From: an uncultured bacterium
GTDB lineage: Bacteria > Planctomycetota > Phycisphaerae > Phycisphaerales > SM1A02
Reading direction: 5' to 3'
Assembly (NCBI GenBank): GCA_903867275.1
Contig: CAIPQY010000301.1
Coordinates: forward strand, 1 to 5,341
Length of the DNA stretch: 5,341 bases
Shown here: one piece after another, positions 1-5,341 of the stretch
How the letters are laid out: every line of letters begins with the position of its first letter
Numbering within the stretch: position 1 is the stretch's first letter
Made by a program: the position numbers and the translations under genes
The notes under the pieces: generated by a model
The model's input: the letters and a program-made list of their open reading frames with translations, nothing else
Database searches by the model: none
What the model was told of the DNA's origin: nothing

Positions 1-1
1 C

Positions 2-2005
2 AGCTACCGCAGCGGCGTGCCGATCGAGCCGTGGCTTTCGGAGCAGTGGTTCGTGAAGGTGACCGACGATCGTCTGCGCGGCGCGGCGCTGCGCGCGATG
101 GAGCCGGCGCAGTTCGACGGCAAGGCGCCGGCGGGCAACGCACCCGGCGACGGTCAGATGAAGTTCTTCCCGGCGCGCTACGCCAAGACCTTCCAGCAGT
201 GGCACGAGAACCTGCGCGACTGGTGCATCAGCAGGCAGCTGTGGTGGGGCCACCGCATTCCGGTGTGGAGCCGCGTGGCGCAGGGCGAGGCAGCCACGAT
301 CGGCGCCAACGCACCCGAAGGTGGCGCCATGGTTGCGGTGCCCAGCGCATGGTCGAAGCAGGGCGCCAGTCACCGCGTGCGTCGCCGCGACGATGGATCG
401 CTGGAAGAGCTGCTGTGCCTGCCCGCCAACGCCGATGCGCTTGCGGCCGAGGCGGAGCGCGCAGGATTCACGCAGGATGCGGATGTGCTGGACACCTGGT
501 TCTCCAGCGCGCTGTGGCCGCTGAGCACGCTTGGCTGGCCGACGCCCGACGCGTTCCCCGGCATGGGCGGAATGCTCGAGCGCTACAACCCCAGCGCGGT
601 GCTGAGCACGGCGCGCGAGATCATCACGCTGTGGGTGAGCCGCATGACCATGTTCAACCGCCACTTCCTTGGCGGCAAGGTGCCGTTCCGGCACGTGTTC
701 ATCCACCCGGTGATCCAGGATGGATTCGGGCAGCGCATGAGCAAGAGCCTTGGCAACGGTCTGGACCCGCGCGACGTGATCCACTCGCACGGCGCCGACG
801 CGCTGCGCTACACGCTGCTCGACATGACCACCGACACGCAGGACCTGCGCGTGCCCGTGGAGATGATCGATCCGCACAGTGGCGAGACCTTCACCCCCGA
901 ATACACGCGCGCGCCAAGCGGTCATCAGGTTGCGGCGCCCGTGCAGAAGAGCCCGAAGCATGCCTCGAAGACCATGGTGAGCAGCTACGGCGCCACCAGC
1001 GGTCTGGCCACGCCCAGCGAGGCGCAGCCGCTGGCCCGCAACACCAGCAGTCGCTTCGACATCGGCCGCAATCTGGCCACCAAGCTGTGGAACGCCACGC
1101 GCTTCGCGCTGTCGAATGCGCCGGAGCCTGCGGCATCGGTGGATCCGGCGACGCGTCCCGAACTTGACCGCTGGATCCTCTCGCGCGTCGCGCGTGCCGT
1201 GCAGCGAGCCGATGCGGCGTTGGCCGACTACCGCTTTAGCGAGTACGCCGCGGCGTGCTACGACGCGCTGTGGCGCGACTTCTGCGACTGGTATCTGGAG
1301 GCGGCCAAGCCATCCGCGAAGAGCGACCCCGAGCGCCAGGCGGTGATGCTGGCCAGTCTCGACGCCATCGTTCGCCTGCTGCATCCCGTGATGCCCTTCG
1401 TGAGCGAGGCGCTGTGGCCTGCGTTGCAGCAGCGACGCGCATCGAGCATGGTGAAGGGTTTGGCGCTTCCCGCATCGCGGATGCTGGCTGTCGCTGCGTG
1501 GCCCGTCGTCTCCGCATCGCTGGTGGATGCCGGCGTGGAGGCGGAGTTCGAGCGCGTGCAGGCGCTGGTGGACGCCATTCGCAACGTGCGCGGTGAGCGA
1601 CAGGTGCAGCCGAGGCGCATGATCCGTCTCGGCGCCTCCGCACGCGTGCAGTCGCTGTGCACCGCGAGCGATGGCGTGATCGCGGCCATGGCCGGTCTTT
1701 CGGGCGTGGTGGGGTTCGGCGAGACGCGTGGTCCCGGTGCGGCGGTGTTCGCCTTCGATGGCGAGGAGTGCTGGCTTGACGGACTGGTGGATCAGGTCGA
1801 CACGACTGCCGAGCGCGCCCGCCTGGAGAAGGTCGTGGCGGATCGTCGCCGTGCGGCGGAGGGCTATCGTGGCAAGTTGTCGAATGCGGGCTACGTGGCG
1901 AAGGCGCCACCCAAGGTGGTGGAGGAGACGCGTGCGATGCTGACCTCCGCGGAAGCCGATCTTGCGGCCGCCGAGCGCGCATTGGCGGAGTTGCAGGGCA
2001 CCTGA
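2..2005 (+). CDS. valS: Valyl-tRNA synthetase (ValRS), 3' part; 5' end outside window
   Basis: Class I aminoacyl-tRNA synthetase that charges tRNA-Val with valine in the cytoplasm. The open frame reaches the left edge, so the GTG at 17 is only an internal Val codon; the HIGH motif and most of the editing domain lie upstream of the window. Visible in order: RSGVPIEPWLSEQWF near the start; DWCISRQLWWGHRIPVW (about 218-268); DVLDTWFSSALWPLSTLGW (482-538); a KMSKS-type ATP-binding loop read as RMSKS (734-748) followed by LGNGLDP; the anticodon-binding helical domain with LDRWILSRV and FCDWYLEAAKP (about 1162-1315); and the C-terminal coiled-coil arm (about 1774-2002) with the typical KLSNAGYVAKAPPKVVEE pattern. 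Between QDLRV (839-853) and RNLATKLWNA (from 1067) there are about 71 residues where E. coli ValRS has about 9. From memory, planctomycete ValRS proteins share such an insertion. Identification is firm; the lineage reading is inference. Confidence 0.97.
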   Translation, partial: SYRSGVPIEPWLSEQWFVKVTDDRLRGAALRAMEPAQFDGKAPAGNAPGDGQMKFFPARYAKTFQQWHENLRDWCISRQLWWGHRIPVWSRVAQGEAATIGANAPEGGAMVAVPSAWSKQGASHRVRRRDDGSLEELLCLPANADALAAEAERAGFTQDADVLDTWFSSALWPLSTLGWPTPDAFPGMGGMLERYNPSAVLSTAREIITLWVSRMTMFNRHFLGGKVPFRHVFIHPVIQDGFGQRMSKSLGNGLDPRDVIHSHGADALRYTLLDMTTDTQDLRVPVEMIDPHSGETFTPEYTRAPSGHQVAAPVQKSPKHASKTMVSSYGATSGLATPSEAQPLARNTSSRFDIGRNLATKLWNATRFALSNAPEPAASVDPATRPELDRWILSRVARAVQRADAALADYRFSEYAAACYDALWRDFCDWYLEAAKPSAKSDPERQAVMLASLDAIVRLLHPVMPFVSEALWPALQQRRASSMVKGLALPASRMLAVAAWPVVSASLVDAGVEAEFERVQALVDAIRNVRGERQVQPRRMIRLGASARVQSLCTASDGVIAAMAGLSGVVGFGETRGPGAAVFAFDGEECWLDGLVDQVDTTAERARLEKVVADRRRAAEGYRGKLSNAGYVAKAPPKVVEETRAMLTSAEADLAAAERALAELQGT

Positions 2006-2007
2006 TG
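1995..2007 (+). promoter_or_regulatory. Ribosome binding site and TGATG coupling junction, valS to peptidase gene
   Basis: AGGG at 1995-1998 lies six bases before the ATG at 2005-2007. The valS stop TGA (2003-2005) shares its A with this ATG. Such an arrangement usually allows terminating ribosomes to reinitiate, so the peptidase level is probably tied to valS translation. No separate promoter is evident in the valS end. Confidence 0.6.
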
Positions 2008-3132
2008 CGCACGATGTTCGCCATCGCGCTTGCGACGCTGTGCGCCTGCACGCACACGGTGCAGAAGCCCGCTTCGAGTGGCGAGCCGGTGCAGACATCG
2101 CAGGCAGTGCAGGCAGCGCAACCGAGCGCTCCCCAGACTGCGGCCATCGTTCCAAACGCGGTGCGCTCATCGACGCCGTGGGACGACGGCGGCGGGCCCG
2201 GCGTTCGCGTTCGCACCGAGCACTACAACCTGCATCTGGCGGTGAAGGAGCCGGCCTTCCGCGGCAGTCTTCCTGGCTACATGGAAGCGTGCAACAACGC
2301 CTATGCCACGGCGCTCGGTCCGCTTCCCGTGCCGAGTGAACCGCTCGACCTGTACATCTTCGCCTCGCGTGAGCCGTGGGAAGCCTGGACGCGAAAGACC
2401 CTCGGCAAGGAAGCGGGCGTGTACCTGTCGCTCGGGCGCGGCGGTTTCACCAGCGACGGCGTGAGCGTGCTGTACGACATCGGTCGCGTGGACACGCTCA
2501 CCATCGCCGCGCACGAGGGTTGGCACCAGTTCAGCCAGCTGTCGCTCAAGCACCCGTTGCCCACCTGGATGGAGGAAGGCCTGGCCTGCTGGATGGAAGG
2601 CACCCGTCAGACGCGCGACGGCTCGCCCACCGCGTTCCGCCCATGGCGCAACTTCGAGCGCTGGAACGAGCTGCGCAATGCGGTGCGCGAGAATCGCCTG
2701 ATTCCACTCGGCGAATTGCTCGGCAACTCGCCGCAGCAGTGCCTGGAGAAGGGCAAGGACCGCCTGCTCACCTACTACGCGGAGTGCTGGGCGCTGATCC
2801 ACTTCCTGAACGAGGGCGAGGGCGGCAAGTACCACGACAAGCTGCTGCAGCTGATGCAGGATGCGGCGCAGGGCCGCATCGCGGGTCGCCTGATCGGCAG
2901 CCGCGCCATCGCCAATCCGGTGCAGCGTCAGCAGGCGGTGAAGACGCGCGTGGGCAACGCCGTGGTGCTCGAGTACTTCAACCCGGACTTCGCCGCCTTC
3001 GAGGAGGAATACCAGCGCTTCATCGAGGCTGTCGCGAAGCGCGGTGCGGGCGACCGCATCTTCCGCGGCGAGAGCCCGCTCACCGAGATGTCGCCGGTGC
3101 CGGCAGCGCCAGCGAAGCCGCCAGCGAAGTGA
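2005..3132 (+). CDS. Predicted secreted zinc-metallopeptidase-like lipoprotein (gluzincin, DUF1570-like)
   Basis: A 375-residue protein with a short hydrophobic N-terminus and a plausible lipobox (L12-C13-A14-C15), so it is probably exported and lipid-anchored, with C15 as the modified cysteine. A low-complexity Q/A/P/S linker follows (about 20-60). The core carries a zinc-binding HExxH motif, H170-E-G-W-H174, and a second motif PTWMEEGLACW in which E191 is the likely third zinc ligand, the usual gluzincin layout. YYAECWALIHFL (257-268) resembles the helix after the active site in DUF1570-type proteins. The tail is Ala/Pro/Lys-rich. The substrate is unknown; cell-envelope or extracellular protein is a guess. 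The ATG overlaps the valS stop by one base (TGATG), and AGGG at 1995-1998 gives a ribosome binding site six bases upstream, which supports this start. Its 3' end overlaps the convergent MFS gene. The metallopeptidase fold is well supported; catalytic activity and family name are less certain. Confidence 0.85.
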   Translation: MRTMFAIALATLCACTHTVQKPASSGEPVQTSQAVQAAQPSAPQTAAIVPNAVRSSTPWDDGGGPGVRVRTEHYNLHLAVKEPAFRGSLPGYMEACNNAYATALGPLPVPSEPLDLYIFASREPWEAWTRKTLGKEAGVYLSLGRGGFTSDGVSVLYDIGRVDTLTIAAHEGWHQFSQLSLKHPLPTWMEEGLACWMEGTRQTRDGSPTAFRPWRNFERWNELRNAVRENRLIPLGELLGNSPQQCLEKGKDRLLTYYAECWALIHFLNEGEGGKYHDKLLQLMQDAAQGRIAGRLIGSRAIANPVQRQQAVKTRVGNAVVLEYFNPDFAAFEEEYQRFIEAVAKRGAGDRIFRGESPLTEMSPVPAAPAKPPAK

Positions 3133-4258
3133 ACAGTCCAAGGCTCAGTGCCACGCCGGGCCCGTAGGCGCTCCACAGCAACCCGGTGACCACGCTGGCC
3201 GTCAGCGCGCTGACGCCCATGCAACCGAAGGCGATGCCCAGTGCCGCGCCTCGGCGTGCGTGCGGCGCCGCGTCCGCGATCAGCGCCTTGCCCACGCCTT
3301 CGTGACACGCCACCGCGAAGCCGTACGCAGCCATCAGCGCGAAGCAGTGCCATCCATCGGTCGCGAATCCGAATCCCAGATACACGAGTCCCTGCAGCAT
3401 CCAGCCGAACATCAGCACGCGGCGTCGGCCGATGCGATCCGACAATCGCCCCGCTGGCAGGCTGGCCGCCGCGTACACCAGGTTGTACAGCGCGTATGCC
3501 AGCACCACCTGCACGGCGCCGAGTCCGAGCTCGCTGCTTCGAAGCAGCAGGAAGGCGTCGCTGGAATTGCCCAGCGCGAACAGCGTGAGCGCCAGCGTGG
3601 ATCGCCAGAACGAGCGCGTGAATGGTTCCGCACGCTCGGCGTGCGTGGGCGCGGGTCGCGCCGTGTCGCGAGGCACATCGCGCAGCAGGAAGGTGAGCGT
3701 CCAGCACGCAAGGCCCGCGGCCGATGCCGCGCCCAGCGTCCAGCGCCAGGCCGCCGCGTGTGCCGGGTCCGCGGTGGCGCCCATCCATGCCAGCAGTGCC
3801 GCCGCGATCAGCACGCCGGCCAGCGCGCCGGCGGTGTCCATGGCGCGGTGCAGTCCGAATGCGTGGCCGCGTTGTTCGGCCGGCGCCGCATCCGCCAGCA
3901 GCGCATCGCGTGGCGTGGTGCGAATGCCCTTGCCCAGTCGATCCAGCACGCGGCCGGCACCGACCATGGGCCATGCCACGGCCATGGCCACCACCGCCTT
4001 GCCCAGCACCGGCAATCCGTAGCCCCACTGGATGTAGGGCACGCGGCGACCTGCGCGATCACTGTGCCACCCCGACAGCGCCTTCATCAGCGTCACCACG
4101 GCCTCGGCGCTGCCCTCCACCACGCCGAGCGCGATGGTGCTGGCACCCAGCACGCCTGTCACGTACAGCGGGATCAGCGGGGCGGTCATCTCGCCGCTCA
4201 CGTCGGCGAGCAGACTGATCCAGCCAAGCAGCACGACCTGTCGTGGAAGGCGCGCCAT
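3080..4258 (-). CDS. Major facilitator superfamily (MFS) transporter
   Basis: A 392-residue integral membrane protein, the usual length for a 12-helix MFS secondary transporter. Helix 1 begins almost at the N-terminus (VVLLGWISLLADVSGEM, residues 8-24), as in the MFS group whose members start with LGW-x-S-x-x-x-D-x-S-x-E-M. The MFS motif A loop occurs in both halves: G63-W-H-S-D67-R-A-G-R-R after helix 2 and G270-R-L-S-D274-R-I-G-R-R after helix 8. GKGIRTTPRDALLAD (109-123) is mirrored by GKALIADAAPHARRG (323-337), showing the two-fold pseudo-repeat. A polar loop (about 194-218) separates the halves. The substrate cannot be told; drug or metabolite efflux is common in such proteins. The ATG at 4258 is only four bases after the tRNA-Ser 3' end, so no Shine-Dalgarno site of its own exists. 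Later starts would cut helix 1, so this start is kept. The 3' end overlaps the peptidase gene by 53 bases. Confidence 0.93.
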   Translation of the reverse strand: MARLPRQVVLLGWISLLADVSGEMTAPLIPLYVTGVLGASTIALGVVEGSAEAVVTLMKALSGWHSDRAGRRVPYIQWGYGLPVLGKAVVAMAVAWPMVGAGRVLDRLGKGIRTTPRDALLADAAPAEQRGHAFGLHRAMDTAGALAGVLIAAALLAWMGATADPAHAAAWRWTLGAASAAGLACWTLTFLLRDVPRDTARPAPTHAERAEPFTRSFWRSTLALTLFALGNSSDAFLLLRSSELGLGAVQVVLAYALYNLVYAAASLPAGRLSDRIGRRRVLMFGWMLQGLVYLGFGFATDGWHCFALMAAYGFAVACHEGVGKALIADAAPHARRGAALGIAFGCMGVSALTASVVTGLLWSAYGPGVALSLGLFTSLAASLALPAPATSR

Positions 4259-4262
4259 GCAA

Positions 4263-4349
4263 AGGTGGGGAGGGGATTCGAACCCCTGAGACCCTTGCGG
4301 GCCTGGCCGATTTCAAGTCGGCCGCGTTCAACCGCTCTGCCACCCCACC
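4263..4349 (-). tRNA. tRNA-Ser(UGA)
   Basis: The reverse complement folds as a class II tRNA. It has a perfect 7-bp acceptor stem (GGTGGGG at 4349-4343 with CCCCACC at 4270-4264), a D arm with the serine-type AGCGGTTGAA loop, an anticodon stem GCCGA/TCGGC around loop CTTGAAA, a long variable arm GGCCC-GCAA-GGGTC (five pairs including one G-U), and a T arm AGGGG-TTCGAAT-CCCCT. The anticodon TGA reads UCN serine codons, and the long variable arm fits serine. CCA is not encoded. Two oddities are visible: the discriminator base (4263) is U instead of the G usual for bacterial tRNA-Ser, and the third D-stem pair is an A-C mismatch. It lies between the HNOBA and MFS genes on the same strand, 34 and 4 bases from them, so it may be cut from a shared transcript. 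Confidence 0.96.
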
Positions 4350-4355
4350 GAACCA

Positions 4356-4371
4356 GCCGCATCGTAGCGGC
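4356..4371. other. Small inverted repeat between the HNOBA gene and tRNA-Ser
   Basis: GCCGC (4356-4360) and GCGGC (4367-4371) form a perfect 5-bp stem with a six-base loop in the 34-base spacer (4350-4383). There is no following T-run on either strand, so it is not a convincing intrinsic terminator. It could mark the 5' edge of the tRNA precursor or be chance in GC-rich DNA. Confidence 0.25.
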
Positions 4372-4383
4372 ACGCGGTGTGGG

Positions 4384-4959
4384 TCAGGCGCCGGGCTTCG
4401 GCTGCGCTCGCAGTGCGACGTTCGCCTGCTCCAGTTCGGCGGTGCGCTCGCGCAAGGTCTGATGGAGCGCGTCCAGCTGCTTCTGCATCTCGGATTCGCG
4501 CATGGAGGCAAGCGCGCGCTGCGCCGACTGCTGCGCGGTCATCATCAGGCGGTGCGTCATCAGCAGGTCGATCAGCGGATCGTTGGGCGGCAGCATGCTG
4601 GCCGCAAGACCGAGCTCGCTCAGCCGCTCGAGTTCGGTCACCCACAGGCTGCCCGCGAACAGCAGCTCGTCGTTGCCGGGCAGCGGCACGAAGCCGCCGC
4701 GCAACTGCACGAAGGGCTTGTCCAGGCGCAGGATGACCAGTCGGCCCGCGAGATAGGTCTGCACCGCATCGAAGTTGGTCACGTGCAGCGAGGGCTGCAT
4801 CTCGAAGCGCTTGAACAGCGGGGTGCCGACACCCAGATCGGGCGCCACGCGCTTCAGCAGTGGCGCCACGTGGGTGATGCCCAGCGACCTGTCCACGCGC
4901 AGGTGGAAGGGCATCAGCCTGTCCAGCAGGTCCTGCATCTCGGCGGATGGGGCGTTCAC
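4384..4959 (-). CDS. Stand-alone HNOBA (H-NOX-associated, PAS-like) protein with C-terminal coiled coil
   Basis: A 191-residue cytosolic protein matching the HNOBA (H-NOXA) domain that follows H-NOX in soluble guanylate cyclases and in some bacterial kinases and cyclases. Visible: MPFHLRVDRSLGITHV (16-31), the typical first strand of the domain; a middle part with LAGRLVILRL (70-79) and LRGGFVPLP (86-94); then ELLFAGSLWVTELERLSELG (98-117), the family's FxGSPWVxxLxEL signature with Leu for Pro, followed by a LPPNDPLIDLL turn. Residues about 135-184 form a charged helix rich in heptad-spaced Leu/Met/Ala, the signalling coiled coil that normally leads into a cyclase, GGDEF or kinase domain. Here the protein stops after it, with no effector. 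The GTG start overlaps the H-NOX stop (GTGA) and is preceded by GAGGTG at a five-base spacing; an in-frame ATG at 4938 is a less likely start. The likely role is to relay the H-NOX signal to an unseen partner; that is inference. Confidence 0.88.
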   Translation of the reverse strand: MNAPSAEMQDLLDRLMPFHLRVDRSLGITHVAPLLKRVAPDLGVGTPLFKRFEMQPSLHVTNFDAVQTYLAGRLVILRLDKPFVQLRGGFVPLPGNDELLFAGSLWVTELERLSELGLAASMLPPNDPLIDLLMTHRLMMTAQQSAQRALASMRESEMQKQLDALHQTLRERTAELEQANVALRAQPKPGA

Positions 4960-4970
4960 CAGTGCACCTC
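4956..4970 (-). promoter_or_regulatory. GTGA overlap and ribosome binding site joining H-NOX and HNOBA genes
   Basis: Read on the minus strand, GAGGTG, then CACTG, then the GTG start (4959-4957), whose TG is also the first two bases of the H-NOX stop TGA (4958-4956). The four-base overlap with an internal Shine-Dalgarno-like site decides the GTG start and implies coupled, near-equal synthesis of the two proteins. Confidence 0.6.
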
Positions 4971-5341
4971 GAACACGTCGGTGTCGCCACCCTCTTCGCG
5001 TGGCCTGGTCAGCGTGACCACGGGCTCCAGCTTGTACTTGTGGCCCAGGCCCTTCACCAGACCGATCACCATCGGCGCAAGTCCGGCGCGCTTGGAAACG
5101 TAGTCGAGCGTCAGGCTGCGGTCCTTCACGTCGTGCACGCGGAACGAAGGCGGCTTCAGGTTGGGCATCATCAGCGCCACACGCACATGCATGGCATCGA
5201 GATTGGCAAGCGCCTCGGGGAAGGTGGTTCCAAGCTGGTCGAGCAGCGCGCCGTATCCGCGCTGCGCTGTGAAGGCCACCCAGTGCACGCCGATCGCCTC
5301 CACCAGTTCCGCGCCGCCACGACCCGTGGCTTCGCAGGTGG
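4956..5341 (-). CDS. H-NOX (heme nitric oxide/oxygen binding) sensor protein, C-terminal part; 5' end outside window
   Basis: Heme-based gas sensor of the HNOB family. The frame is open to the right edge (the GTG at 5303 is internal, since upstream codons read ATGRGGAELVEAIGVHW, typical of the family). About 128 of an expected 180-190 residues are present, including most of the proximal heme pocket. The probable heme-ligand histidine is in NLDAMHVRV (codon 5189-5187). Counting from it, a proline of PPSF lies 13 residues on, and the Y-x-S-x-R motif that binds the heme propionates starts 29 residues on (YVSKR, Tyr 5102-5100, Arg 5090-5088). Both spacings equal those of the Thermoanaerobacter (now Caldanaerobacter) H-NOX (H102, P115, Y131/S133/R135). 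The region matching the distal Tyr140 reads GLAPMVIG with no tyrosine, which suggests an NO-selective, non-O2-binding heme; that is inference. It overlaps the downstream HNOBA gene by four bases, pointing to a joint sensor. Confidence 0.93.
   Translation of the reverse strand, partial: TCEATGRGGAELVEAIGVHWVAFTAQRGYGALLDQLGTTFPEALANLDAMHVRVALMMPNLKPPSFRVHDVKDRSLTLDYVSKRAGLAPMVIGLVKGLGHKYKLEPVVTLTRPREEGGDTDVFEVHW

Noticed and set aside
1236..2216. A 326-codon open frame on the minus strand opposite the valS end
   Set aside because: Its Pro/Arg/Ser-rich translation has no domain signal, and the opposite strand carries well-conserved ValRS sequence.
2167..3141. A 324-codon open frame on the minus strand opposite the peptidase gene
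   Set aside because: Its composition is Arg/Ala/Leu-biased, with no family motif, and it lies opposite the HExxH protein whose motifs and coupled start are convincing.
2928..4028. A 366-codon minus-strand frame overlapping the MFS gene in another frame
   Set aside because: Gly/Arg/Ala-rich translation with no membrane helices; the frame coding for both MFS motif A loops is the real one.
4263..4349. tRNA-Ser as an integration (attachment) site for a mobile element
   Set aside because: There is no integrase gene, and I saw no second copy of the tRNA 3' end in the window; the flanking genes look like ordinary chromosome.
4350..4383. An intrinsic terminator after the HNOBA gene
   Set aside because: The only hairpin has a 5-bp stem and lacks a T-run, so termination here is not supported.
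4361..4387. Possible promoter for tRNA-Ser on the minus strand: CTGACC (4387-4382) and TACGAT (4366-4361)
   Set aside because: Each hexamer matches the sigma-70 consensus at only four of six positions and the spacer is 15 bases, so it cannot be told from chance.
3044..4462. A 472-codon open frame on the plus strand across the MFS and tRNA region
   Set aside because: It is rich in Gln, Arg, His and Ala without any recognisable motif, lies opposite a clear MFS gene and runs through a tRNA gene. It is a shadow of GC-rich codon use.

Overview
The window is GC-rich, almost fully coding bacterial DNA with two blocks of genes facing each other. The best guess for the host is a planctomycete, possibly of the Phycisphaerae. 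This rests on the form of the valyl-tRNA synthetase (an insertion of about 60 residues after the catalytic domain, and an RMSKS-LGNGLDP signature) and on a neighbouring secreted gluzincin resembling the DUF1570 type common in that phylum. The assignment comes from memory of these families, not from a search.

Plus-strand block (1-3132): the 3' two-thirds of valS runs in from the left edge. It overlaps by one base (TGATG) the start of a 375-residue predicted lipoprotein with an HEGWH zinc-protease motif. The two are probably co-transcribed and translationally coupled.

Minus-strand block (5341 down to 3080), in order of transcription: an H-NOX heme/gas-sensor gene whose 5' end lies outside the window; a short HNOBA (H-NOX-associated) gene that overlaps it by four bases (GTGA) and ends in a coiled coil without an output domain; a tRNA-Ser(UGA) gene 34 bases further on; and a 12-TM-type MFS transporter whose ATG lies four bases after the mature tRNA end. 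The transporter gene runs 53 bases into the 3' end of the protease gene on the other strand.

The most interesting part is the H-NOX/HNOBA pair. Together they resemble the sensory half of a soluble guanylate cyclase subunit (H-NOX, then HNOBA/PAS-like domain, then coiled coil) split into two overlapping genes and lacking a catalytic domain. The spacing of heme-pocket residues matches the best-studied bacterial H-NOX exactly, and the distal tyrosine linked to O2 binding appears to be absent, which points to a nitric-oxide sensor. The output partner is not visible and may lie beyond the right edge. There is no gene-free stretch longer than 34 bases.
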